Shown here one piece after another: positions 44,286 to 51,989 of a stretch of 64,000 nt of DNA. The stretch is taken from positions 310,001 through 374,000 of the forward strand of contig NZ_CP108569.1 of assembly GCF_036010505.1 (NCBI RefSeq). Direction: 5' to 3'. The position numbers and the translations under genes are program-made. A model generated the notes under the pieces. The model saw only the letters and a list, made by a program, of their open reading frames with translations, did no database searches and had not been told where the DNA came from. The first letter of the stretch is position 1, and each line of letters starts with the position of its first letter. The DNA is from Streptomyces sp. NBC_01197. GTDB taxonomy: Bacteria > Actinomycetota > Actinomycetes > Streptomycetales > Streptomycetaceae.

Positions 44286-45775
44286 GACCGGCTCCGGGCC
44301 GGGGTCCCGGTGCGCAGGTACGCTGTCTTGGACCAGGTGAAGAACTCCGCGCCGCTGTCGCCGTTCTGCTCGCGCGGCGCCGGGAAGGAGGAGTCCTTGA
44401 GGCCGCCGAACGGCGCGTGCAGCTCCGATCCGGTGGTGGGTGCGTTCACTTTGACCAGCCCGGCGTCGAGCTCTTCGACGCAGCGCCGTACGGCCCGTTC
44501 GTCGCAGGTGAACACCGCTGCCGTGAGGCCGAACCGGGTCCCGTTCGCGATACGGATCGCCTCGTCCAGATCTGCGGCGCGCACCAGGGTGGTGACCGGG
44601 CCGAAGACCTCCTCGTGGCAGATCGTCAGGCCGGGGTGGCCGGCGAGCAGGGTGGGCGCGAAGAAGCAGTCACCGTCGGATGCGGGCCCGGCATCGGCGC
44701 GCGCCAGCACCTGGGCGCCTTCCGACAGCGCCTGCTCGACCGCCGTTTCGACCTCCTGGCGTGCCCTGGCCGAGACCAGCGGGCCGATGCCCACGCCGTC
44801 GTCCAGGCCGTCGCCGACCACCAGGTCCTCGATCCGGTGCTTCAGTTCGGGCAGGAGGGCGTCGTACGCCTCTCCGACGGCGATGATCCGGCGGGTGCCG
44901 GTGCACTTCTGGCCGGTGCTTCCCATCGCGCCTGCCACCAGGTCCGCGGCGGCCCCGGCCGGGTCGACGTCAGGCAGCACGATGGCCGCGTTGTGCCCGC
45001 CCAGTTCCATCTGGACCTTGGCTCCGCGCGGGACCGCGGCTGCCTGGATGGACCGGCCGACCGCCACCGAACCGGTGAAGGTCACCCCCGCGACCTCTTC
45101 GCGGGCGACCAGTGCCGCACCGAGGCTGCCGGGCGCGAGGAGGAGGTTGAGCACACCCGCGGGCACTCCCGCGTCCGCCAGTACCTGGGCGAAGGCGGCG
45201 GCCACGGCGACGGTGTCGCTGGCCGGCTTCCAGATGACCGCGTTGCCCCACAGCAGGGCGGGGGCGATCTTCCACGCAGGGATCTGCAGCGGGAAGTTCC
45301 ATGGTGTGATCGCCGCGACGGTACCGAGAGGGCGCCTGAGGGTGCGGATGACCTCGTCGGGGTGGCCCGACGGGTAGGTGGCTCCGTCTGCCGAACGGGC
45401 CCGGGAGGCGTGGTAGTACAGGGTCTCCACCGACGCGGCTACTTCGCCACGCGACTCCGGGAGCGTCTTGCCCTCCTCCCGCGTCATCAGCAGCGCGATG
45501 TCCTCGGCCCGGTCCGCGAGCAGCCCGGCCGCCCGGCGCAGGACCAGGCCGCGCTGGATCAGGCCCTGAGCGGACCAGTCCGGCTGTGCCGCCTGTGCGG
45601 CTGTGACCGCCCGGTGCAGGAGCTTCTCACCGGCTGTCCGGTACACGGCGACCGCCCGGTCCGGGTGCGCGGGGTCGAAGCTGCGCGCCTCGGCCCCCTC
45701 GCCGTCGATCCACTCCCCCGCGATGAGATGCCGCAGCTCCGTGGGTTGATCAAGGGTGTTCGGAATGTCCGGCAC
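44282..45775 (-). CDS. Aldehyde dehydrogenase
   Basis: 497-aa NAD(P)-dependent ALDH. First gene of the operon, GTG at 45775 with GAGGAGC upstream. Seen: ITPWNFPLQIPAWKIAPAL, the nucleotide motif GVTFTGSVAVGRSIQ, catalytic Glu in QMELGGHNAAIVL and the catalytic Cys in GSTGQKCTGTRRIIAVGE, then EEVFGPVTTLVRAADLDEAI. All active residues are present. Similar to 2,5-dioxovalerate/ketoglutaric semialdehyde-type ALDHs. Probably oxidises a semialdehyde made by the upstream steps of the pathway. Confidence 0.93.
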   Translation of the reverse strand: MPDIPNTLDQPTELRHLIAGEWIDGEGAEARSFDPAHPDRAVAVYRTAGEKLLHRAVTAAQAAQPDWSAQGLIQRGLVLRRAAGLLADRAEDIALLMTREEGKTLPESRGEVAASVETLYYHASRARSADGATYPSGHPDEVIRTLRRPLGTVAAITPWNFPLQIPAWKIAPALLWGNAVIWKPASDTVAVAAAFAQVLADAGVPAGVLNLLLAPGSLGAALVAREEVAGVTFTGSVAVGRSIQAAAVPRGAKVQMELGGHNAAIVLPDVDPAGAAADLVAGAMGSTGQKCTGTRRIIAVGEAYDALLPELKHRIEDLVVGDGLDDGVGIGPLVSARARQEVETAVEQALSEGAQVLARADAGPASDGDCFFAPTLLAGHPGLTICHEEVFGPVTTLVRAADLDEAIRIANGTRFGLTAAVFTCDERAVRRCVEELDAGLVKVNAPTTGSELHAPFGGLKDSSFPAPREQNGDSGAEFFTWSKTAYLRTGTPARSRS

Positions 45776-45841
45776 GGCGGCGCTCCTCGGTGTTCGACTG
45801 CGGCTTCGCGTTAAACGTTAAGCAGTCACCGAACATGAGAG

Positions 45842-45880
45842 AAGTATCTATTGCCATTGAATTCATAACCTGCAAGTATC
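45842..45880. promoter_or_regulatory. LysR-type direct repeat in ALDH/LysR divergent region
   Basis: AAGTATCTATTG (45842-45853) and AAGTATCAATCG (45874-45885) match at 10 of 12 positions and are spaced 32 bp, three helical turns. They lie between the divergent starts of the ALDH operon and the LysR gene, the second one abutting the LysR ATG. Good candidate binding sites for the adjacent regulator. Confidence 0.5.
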
Positions 45881-45886
45881 AATCGC

Positions 45887-46780
45887 ATGGAGCTCCGCCA
45901 ACTCCGGTACTTCATTGCCGTCGCCACGGAAATGAACTTCCGCCGCGCTGCCGAGCGGCTGCATATCGCGCAGCCCGCTCTGAGCCAGCAGATCAGCAAG
46001 TTCGAGAAGGAACTGCGCACACCCCTGTTCCGCCGGACGACCCGCAGTGTGGAGCTGACCGAGGCGGGCCGCGTACTGCTGGCCCAGGGGCGCCGGGTGC
46101 TGGCCGAGGCCGAGCACGCCCTGTCCGCCGTCGGACACGCCGCGCACGGCGACATCGGCCTGCTGCGGATCGGCTTCGTCAGCTCGGCTGCGCTGAGCAT
46201 CGTTCCGCGCAGCGTGCTGGCCATGCAGCAGTCATGGCCTGGGCTCCACCTCGAACTGGCCGAAGCCACGACCGACGCGCAACTGGAGTCGATCAGCGAG
46301 GGCCGGTTGGACGTCGGGATCGCCCGCGAGGTGGATGCGGCGGCGGGGCTGGTCGTCCGGCGCATCCACCGCGAGCGGCTGATCGTCGCCGTCCACGAGT
46401 CCCACCGGCTTGCCGGCCGGAGCGCCGTCGAACTGGCCGACCTCGCGGGAGAACGCTTCCTCACCTTTCCCCGGCACCAGGTGTCCCGCCTCTACGACCA
46501 CATCGCGGCGCTGTGCCACCACGCCGGACTGCGGCTTGAGGCCGCTCAGGAAGCGGTGCAGTTCCCCACCCTGCTCGGTCTCGTCGCCGCCAACACGGGG
46601 GTGACGATCGTTCCCGACTGCCTGCGCGTGCTCCGGCTCCCGGCCCTGCGGTACGTGCCGTTGACGGACCCGCATGCGTTCTCCACCGTCTCGGCCGTCT
46701 GCCGTGCGGACCGGCAGGACGCCCCGTCGGTGCGCAACTTCCTTGCCACGGTGGGGGGTCTGCGGTTCGGCGACACCTGA
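45887..46780 (+). CDS. LysR-family transcriptional regulator
   Basis: 297 aa. N-terminal HTH in MELRQLRYFIAVATEMNF and RRAAERLHIAQPALSQQISK, then a substrate-binding domain (LLRIGFVSSAALSIVPRSVL, EGRLDVGIAREVDAAAGLVV, GLVAANTGVTIVPDCLRVL). Divergent from the ALDH operon, 111 bp apart, with a direct repeat between. No Shine-Dalgarno is visible, so translation may be weak or leaderless. Expected to activate the ALDH/579-aa/dipeptidase operon on sensing its substrate. Confidence 0.92.
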   Translation: MELRQLRYFIAVATEMNFRRAAERLHIAQPALSQQISKFEKELRTPLFRRTTRSVELTEAGRVLLAQGRRVLAEAEHALSAVGHAAHGDIGLLRIGFVSSAALSIVPRSVLAMQQSWPGLHLELAEATTDAQLESISEGRLDVGIAREVDAAAGLVVRRIHRERLIVAVHESHRLAGRSAVELADLAGERFLTFPRHQVSRLYDHIAALCHHAGLRLEAAQEAVQFPTLLGLVAANTGVTIVPDCLRVLRLPALRYVPLTDPHAFSTVSAVCRADRQDAPSVRNFLATVGGLRFGDT

Positions 46781-46857
46781 CCGGTGGTGACGGTCCACCC
46801 GGCCGTACGGTCCTGACGACCCGCCGGGCGGCACCCGGCCTCCGGGCGGGCGGCCCG

Positions 46858-48363
46858 TCAGGCGTCCGCTACCCAGCTTCCGTGGAAGCCGAGCGGCACC
46901 CGGCCCGGCAGATGGACACGGGCCAGGGGGTGACCCGTGATGTCCTGCGCCGAGAGGATCACCAAGTCGGTTGCCCCGCGCTCCGGATCGTTCACGTAGG
47001 TCACGACGTACCCGTCGTCCTCGTCCCGTGCGCCACGGCGCGGCACGAACACCGGCTCGCTGACGGCCGCGCCCTTCGCGAAGCGATGCACCTTCGTGCT
47101 GCCGCGCAGCATGTCGTGCTTCACGACACAGTTGGTGAACGTGTCGTCCGGCGGGACCCCGTCGACCGTCTCGTACGCGACCCACATCTCGGCCGCGCTG
47201 GCTGTGTAGCCGAAGCGGTGCCGACGGGACACCAGCGATTCGTTGATCCGGGGGAAATCCTGCGGACGGTCGTCCAGCCTGGCGGAGGCGACGTGGCCCG
47301 TGCTGAGGTTGATCGTCCACCGGTTGAGTGTCGGTGTACCGGTCGCGGAGGGCCCGCCGTTCCCCCGTCCCGCAGCGTAGAACGGGGCGGGCATGGAGAT
47401 GAACTCCACCACCACGGTGTCGCCCTGGTCGTAGGCGTTCAGTGTGTGCGAGTAGTAGACCGGGTCGATCTCGAACCACCGGGTGGCGCCGCCCGTACGC
47501 GGCATCATCCCCACCCGCATCGGGTGCTTGTCATTCCAGATGTAGGGCACAGGCGCCCCGGCCTCGGCGGCCGCTACGTCGAACGTGATCGGTACATCCA
47601 CGATCACCACGTGCGTCCGGGTGAGCGCGAAGTCGTGCATCATCGGCGCGTCAGCGACCGGAATCCTGGTGGACCGCGCCACCCGGCCGGTCCGGTCGAT
47701 CATGATATGCCGGACGTAGTCCCACGTCGGGTAGTACGCCACGGCGTGCAGCTCGTCCGCGGCCGGATCATACTTCGTGTGCGCGGTGAACGCGCCCTCC
47801 AGCGTGGACCGGAAGTCGTACGGGCGCACCGTGTTCAGCTCGCCGTCCATCTCGTACGGCAGCGGTCCGCTCTCCTGGAGCGCCAGGATGCGTCCCTTGT
47901 ACGGGATGACGTGTGTGTTGGCGGCGAAGTCGTCGGGCGGGACCTCGCCCCGGTACTTCTCGCCCAGCTTCTTCGCAACCTGCGAGGAGCGCACCCACCG
48001 GTTGCGGTACCACTCGGCCCTTCCGTCGCGCAGCCGCACTCCGTGGACCATGCCGTCGCCCAGCATCCAGTGGTGCGCCCGCGGGTCCTCAATACCGAGC
48101 GCGTTCGGCCCGGTGCGCAGGAAGCGGCCGTCCAGGTCGCGCGGCACACGGCCGGTCACCTTGAGGCCGAACTCAGTCAGTTCCTCGGTGACCGGCGCGA
48201 ACGCGCCCTCCAGGAACGGGAACGATGTCGCGCCTTCTCCGGAGGCCGTACCGGCGGCCCACGCCGACGAAGCGCAGGGCCCGAGCCCCAGGCCCCCGAC
48301 CACACTCCCCGCCGCCGTGAGCGCCGCACCCTGCAGAATCCTCCGTCGCGTATGACTGGCCAT
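46858..48363 (-). CDS. Tat-exported carotenoid cleavage oxygenase
   Basis: 501 aa. ATG at 48363 after GGGGAGAG; an upstream open extension to 48693 is not needed. A twin-arginine signal (HTRRRILQGAALTAAGSVVG) suggests folded export, unusual for this family. The seven-bladed propeller carries the iron-binding His residues in GAFTAHTKYD, MMHDFALT, YYSHTLNAYD and GFHGSWVAD, and GRFLRTGPNALG near the start. Reaction: oxidative cleavage of a carotenoid, apocarotenoid or stilbene double bond. Monocistronic. Confidence 0.88.
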   Translation of the reverse strand: MASHTRRRILQGAALTAAGSVVGGLGLGPCASSAWAAGTASGEGATSFPFLEGAFAPVTEELTEFGLKVTGRVPRDLDGRFLRTGPNALGIEDPRAHHWMLGDGMVHGVRLRDGRAEWYRNRWVRSSQVAKKLGEKYRGEVPPDDFAANTHVIPYKGRILALQESGPLPYEMDGELNTVRPYDFRSTLEGAFTAHTKYDPAADELHAVAYYPTWDYVRHIMIDRTGRVARSTRIPVADAPMMHDFALTRTHVVIVDVPITFDVAAAEAGAPVPYIWNDKHPMRVGMMPRTGGATRWFEIDPVYYSHTLNAYDQGDTVVVEFISMPAPFYAAGRGNGGPSATGTPTLNRWTINLSTGHVASARLDDRPQDFPRINESLVSRRHRFGYTASAAEMWVAYETVDGVPPDDTFTNCVVKHDMLRGSTKVHRFAKGAAVSEPVFVPRRGARDEDDGYVVTYVNDPERGATDLVILSAQDITGHPLARVHLPGRVPLGFHGSWVADA

Positions 48364-48474
48364 CTGACTCTCCCCGTTCGTCGTCCACGTCAGGCAGTGG
48401 CCTGCCGACCGTTCGTCGGTCACAAGGGAAATCGTCCTCCTGAAGACGCTGTGGGGCAGGAGCCCTGAGGACCG

Positions 48475-48506
48475 GATCGGGGGTGGTGCCGGCACCACCC
48501 CCGATC
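48475..48506. repeat. Perfect 32-bp palindrome
   Basis: Two 16-bp arms (GATCGGGGGTGGTGCC and its exact complement) meet with no spacer, 112 bp upstream of the carotenoid oxygenase start and inside its 5' region. It could be a strong operator or a transcription stop for the transcript coming from the other side. Confidence 0.85.
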
Positions 48507-48528
48507 GGATGCCACCCCCACCCGGCTC

Positions 48529-48576
48529 CTCTGTGCCCCTTTGCCCCTTTGCCCTCTGCCCCTCTGCCCCTCTGCC
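48529..48576. repeat. Degenerate tandem repeat of TGCCCCT
   Basis: About six imperfect 7- to 8-bp units (CTTTGCCCC, CTCTGCCCC) in the noncoding region between the palindrome and the methyltransferase gene. Length polymorphism is likely; no function is evident. Confidence 0.8.
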
Positions 48577-48721
48577 GCGCGGATGGTGCGGGCAGGGCGG
48601 TCGGCGGAGATCCGCCCACCCGTCCGCCCGTCCATGCGGTGTTCTCCGCAATGTGTGTTGGACATGGTGATGGATCAAGTTCACTATCATCATGAAGAGT
48701 TGAGAGCCGAGGGAGATTTCG

Positions 48722-49576
48722 TTGTCGTCACCGGACGAGTGGATGAGCCGTACGGACGCGCGTGCGCCGATCGACTTGCGTACCGACAGGGCCCATCCAG
48801 CCCGTATCTACGATGTTTTTCTTGGTGGCAGGACGAACTATTCCGCCGACCGGGCCATGGCCGCGACGGTGACGGAGAAGATGCCGTCGGCGCGGCTGGC
48901 AGCGCGGAGCAACAGGGAGTTCGTCCTGCGTGCCGTGCGGTACCTCGCCGGCGAGGCGGGCATCCGGCAGTTCCTCGACATCGGCACCGGAATCCCGACG
49001 TCACCCAATCTGCATGAGGTCGCGCAGGCGACAGCACCGGAATCCCGCGTCGTTTACACCGACAACGATCCGATCGTCCTCGCCCACTCGCGGGCGTTGC
49101 ACGTCAGCAACCCGGCCGGCCGCACCACTTATATCCAGGCCGACTTCACCGATCCGGAGACCATTCTCGCGTCCGCGGAACTGCGCGACACCCTCGACCT
49201 CGGGCAGCCGGTCGCCCTGACGATGGGGCTGCTGCTGCACTGGATCGCCCCGAAGGACCAGCCGCATGCGGTCGTCCGGCGCCTGATGGACGCGCTGCCC
49301 GTCGGGAGCTGGCTGCTGATATCGGTGTTCGCACGGGAGCTCGCGGGGGGTTCCGCCACTCTGCAGGACGACTTCGCGGCTGAGGGCACGGCCCTCCGGC
49401 CCTTCACCAGAGACGAAACGCTGCGGTTCTTCGAAGGCACAGAGCTGGTTGATCCAGGTCTGGTCGCGCCCCACCACTGGCGGCCCACGACGTACGCCCA
49501 GGAGATCGGCAGCCCGGGTGCAGGGCCCGCCGCCACCGCGGCCCCCATCTGGGCGGGACTCGGAGTGAAGAAGTAG
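48722..49576 (+). CDS. SAM-dependent methyltransferase, DUF574 (SAM_MT_19) type
   Basis: 284 aa from the TTG at 48722 (GGGAG about 9 nt upstream); an ATG at 48743 is the alternative. Seen: RIYDVFLGGRTNYSADRAMA, FVLRAVRYLAGEAGIRQFLD, the SAM loop LDIGTGIPTSPNLHEVAQ, VVYTDNDPIVLAHSRAL and LTMGLLLHWIAPKDQP. Very common and duplicated in Streptomyces; substrates are not established. Confidence 0.9.
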   Translation: MSSPDEWMSRTDARAPIDLRTDRAHPARIYDVFLGGRTNYSADRAMAATVTEKMPSARLAARSNREFVLRAVRYLAGEAGIRQFLDIGTGIPTSPNLHEVAQATAPESRVVYTDNDPIVLAHSRALHVSNPAGRTTYIQADFTDPETILASAELRDTLDLGQPVALTMGLLLHWIAPKDQPHAVVRRLMDALPVGSWLLISVFARELAGGSATLQDDFAAEGTALRPFTRDETLRFFEGTELVDPGLVAPHHWRPTTYAQEIGSPGAGPAATAAPIWAGLGVKK

Positions 49577-49770
49577 GCGCCGCCCCCAGCGGCCCGATGA
49601 ACGGAGTACGCGGCCCCGGCGGGAGAGAACTCAGCCCGCCCCGTCCGGGCTGCTCCTGACTGTCGAGAAAGTCAGCACGTCAGAAGCGCACATCGGGAAG
49701 CCCTTTCAGGGATCACTTCCGTCATCAGATTCGGCTGAACTGATGGGCCGGCACCCAGGACCGCCCGCGC

Positions 49771-50217
49771 CTACTGGTTGCGGGTGCGTCCGCCCGTGTC
49801 GCAGATTTCGAGGACGACCTCACCGGCCTTCGGAACCCCGTCCGCGTCAGTACCGGCGACGGGACGCACATGGTCACCCACCCACACGAGGTGCGGTGCG
49901 GCGCCCACGACGCGACACCGGAACACGAAGCCCTCCGGGAACCGGACGAGGGACTCGTTGCGCGCCACCTCGGTGTACCGGTGCACGACGGTCGAACGCA
50001 CCACGACCCCGTGGCCCTCGGTGCGCTCCGAATCCAGATCGCTGGAGGCGCACACGGGACACAGAAGTTTCCGGAACGAAGCGGTGCCGCACCAGCGGCA
50101 GCGCTGATACTGCAGCCCGGCTTCCTGTTGCGCCCCCGACAGGGCACCCATCTCTGACTGGAACACGGCTCGACCCTCCGCACTCGACGGATGCGCCCGC
50201 ATCGCGCGTCGGCGCAT
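49771..50217 (-). CDS. DUF35 OB-fold zinc-ribbon protein
   Basis: Up to 148 aa. Zinc ribbon in CRWCGTASFRKLLCPVC (two CxxC) followed by an OB fold (GVVVRSTVVHRYTEVARNE, FVFRCRVVGAAPHLVWVGD). Such proteins accompany thiolase- and acyl-CoA-processing enzymes as small acyl-CoA-binding partners. The start is ambiguous: ATG at 50217 lies where transcription from the minus-strand promoter (TTTACT, 18 bp, TATGGT) is predicted to begin, so it may be leaderless; ATG 50226 and 50202 are alternatives. Shares the operator design with etfB. Confidence 0.7.
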   Translation of the reverse strand: MRRRAMRAHPSSAEGRAVFQSEMGALSGAQQEAGLQYQRCRWCGTASFRKLLCPVCASSDLDSERTEGHGVVVRSTVVHRYTEVARNESLVRFPEGFVFRCRVVGAAPHLVWVGDHVRPVAGTDADGVPKAGEVVLEICDTGGRTRNQ

Positions 50218-50221
50218 CAGC

Positions 50222-50264
50222 ACCATATGGCACTGAGTGCCGAGCAGTAAAGGTACTGAGTGCC
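50222..50264 (-). promoter_or_regulatory. Operator pair and promoter of DUF35 gene
   Basis: Two dyads, GGCACTGAGTGCC (50229-50241, perfect) and GGTACTGAGTGCC (50252-50264), centres 23 bp apart. On the minus strand the promoter is TTTACT, 18-bp spacer, TATGGT, with the perfect dyad in the spacer. It mirrors the etfB promoter at 51028-51069 almost base for base. Confidence 0.65.
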
Positions 50265-50272
50265 AAATACGG

Positions 50273-50995
50273 TCAGTTCTTGCCGAGAGCCGACTCGATC
50301 CCCTGCACCACACGCCACATGGGCGCCTCCTTCGAGGCCACCACGACGACGACATCCTCGCCGGCGGCCCAGCCGCCGGCCGCGCCGTTCGCCCCATTCA
50401 CCCCGTCCGCCTCGGCCCACGCCCGGCGTACGAGTCCGAGCGCGTGGTCCACCGCCGACTCGGGGTCTCCCGCTCCGTCCGAACGCAGCCATGAACGAAG
50501 GGCGTTGTTGTGTGCGGCGACCACGGCGGCGGCAATCACCTCGGCCCGCAGCGCGCTGTCCGGCGCGCCCTCGTAACGGCCCCGGAGGTATCCCGCCATC
50601 GTGCGCTCGTAACGGCGTACCACTGACAGCTCGTAGGTGCGCAGGCCCGGGACCTCACGGGTGAGGCGGTAGCGCTGGAGGGAGAATTCCGGGTTCGCCG
50701 CATACAGCCGCAGCACCAGCTTGGCCCCGTCGCACACCACCTCCACCGGATCGCCTCCGCCGGCCGCCGCCAGGAACGCGGTCATGTCGGCGAGACAGCG
50801 CTCGTGGTCGGGGAAGACCGCGTCCTCCTTGGAGGGGAAGTACCGGAAGAACGAACGCCGTCCGACTCCCGCCCGCGCCACGATGTCATCAACGGTCGTC
50901 TCTTCGAAACCCCGCTCCAGAAAGAGCTGGAACGCCGCCTCTGCCAGCACCTCCCGCATGGATGCCTTCTTGGCTGATCTGCGCGCCTCGGTCAT
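50273..50995 (-). CDS. TetR-family regulator of etf/DUF35 genes
   Basis: 240 aa. HTH in MREVLAEAAFQLFLERGFEE and TTVDDIVARAGVGRRSFFRYF, then TetR_C helices (AKLVLRLYAANPEFSLQRYR, ALRAEVIAAAVVAAHNNALR). A C-terminal addition (NGANGAAGGWAAGEDVVVVV) is unusual. The gene is flanked on both sides by near-identical operator pairs, one controlling DUF35 and one shared with etfB and its own promoter. The ligand is probably an acyl-CoA or fatty acid (inference from the targets). Confidence 0.9.
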   Translation of the reverse strand: MTEARRSAKKASMREVLAEAAFQLFLERGFEETTVDDIVARAGVGRRSFFRYFPSKEDAVFPDHERCLADMTAFLAAAGGGDPVEVVCDGAKLVLRLYAANPEFSLQRYRLTREVPGLRTYELSVVRRYERTMAGYLRGRYEGAPDSALRAEVIAAAVVAAHNNALRSWLRSDGAGDPESAVDHALGLVRRAWAEADGVNGANGAAGGWAAGEDVVVVVASKEAPMWRVVQGIESALGKN

Positions 50996-51027
50996 GCCGG
51001 GAACCTAACACCAGACAGCTCGAAGGG

Positions 51028-51069
51028 CACTGCGTACCTTTACAGAGGGTACTGAGTGCCATATCTTCA
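51028..51069 (+). promoter_or_regulatory. Operator pair and promoter of etfB
   Basis: GGCACTGCGTACC (51028-51040) and GGTACTGAGTGCC (51050-51062), centres 22 bp apart. The promoter is -35 TTTACA (51041-51046), 17-bp spacer, -10 TATCTT (51064-51069), so the second dyad fills the spacer. Binding there would block RNA polymerase. Transcription is predicted from about 51076, 27 nt before the GTG. Confidence 0.7.
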
Positions 51070-51102
51070 GTTCAGTAGGTGCCCCCAGCTAGGAGAGCCG
51101 GC

Positions 51103-51888
51103 GTGAGCTTGAGGATCGTTGTCTGTGTGAAGTACGTGCCCGATGCCACTGGTGACCGGCATTTCGCCGATGACCTGACGCTGGACCGTGAGGATGTCGA
51201 CGGGCTGCTGTCGGAGCTCGACGAGTACGCGGTGGAGCAGGCGCTCCAGATCGCGGACGGGGCTGACGACGCGGAGATCACTGTGCTGACGGTCGGTCCT
51301 GAGGATGCGAAGGACGCGTTGCGCAAGGCGTTGTCGATGGGTGCGGACAAGGCGGTTCATGTCGAGGACGATGCTCTGCACGGCAGTGATGTGATGGGTA
51401 CGTCGCTGGTGCTCGCGAAGGCGATCGAGAAGACCGGGTATGACCTGGTGGTCTGCGGTATGGCGTCGACGGACGGCACGATGGGTGTGCTCCCGGCGCT
51501 GCTGGCGGAGCGGCTGGGTGTTCCGCAGGTGACGCTGTTGTCGGAGGTGTCGGTCGACGGCGCGACGGTCAGGGGCCGCCGTGACGGCGACGCTGCGAGT
51601 GAGCAGTTGGAGGCTTCGCTGCCGGCGGTGGTGTCGGTGACGGACCAGTCGGGTGAGGCGCGTTACCCGTCGTTCAAGGGCATCATGGCCGCGAAGAAGA
51701 AGCCGGTGGAGGCCCTGGACCTGGAGGACCTGGGCCTCGAAGCGGCCACCGTCGGTCTGGAGGGCGCGTGGACCAGGGTCGACTCCGCGGCTCAGCGTCC
51801 GGCCCGCACCGCCGGCACGATCGTCAAGGACGAGGGTGAGGGCGGCAAGCAGCTCGCAGAGTTCCTCGCGGGCCAGAAGTTCATCTGA
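51103..51888 (+). CDS. etfB: Electron transfer flavoprotein beta subunit
   Basis: 261 aa. With EtfA it carries electrons from acyl-CoA dehydrogenases to the respiratory chain. GTG at 51103 after AGGAGAG. Seen: MSLRIVVCVKYVPDATGDRH, LDREDVDGLLSELDEYAVEQ, VLTVGPEDAKDALRKALSMG, and ADKAVHVEDD with the AMP-binding region DLVVCGMASTDGTMGVLPAL. The TGA stop codon is the left target repeat of an inserted IS element; etfA begins beyond the element. Expression depends on the TetR operators upstream. Confidence 0.95.
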   Translation: MSLRIVVCVKYVPDATGDRHFADDLTLDREDVDGLLSELDEYAVEQALQIADGADDAEITVLTVGPEDAKDALRKALSMGADKAVHVEDDALHGSDVMGTSLVLAKAIEKTGYDLVVCGMASTDGTMGVLPALLAERLGVPQVTLLSEVSVDGATVRGRRDGDAASEQLEASLPAVVSVTDQSGEARYPSFKGIMAAKKKPVEALDLEDLGLEAATVGLEGAWTRVDSAAQRPARTAGTIVKDEGEGGKQLAEFLAGQKFI

Positions 51889-51989
51889 GAGGTCGTTAAG
51901 TCCGATCTTCCCCGGTTGGTGATCACTCGATCGTGGTACTGGTTCCCGTACGGGCCGACCGTTCGTCATGTGCATGCTGGGATGCGGGT

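Noticed and set aside
48529..48576. Second possible CRISPR-like array
   Set aside because: Short imperfect TGCCCCT units with no spacers.
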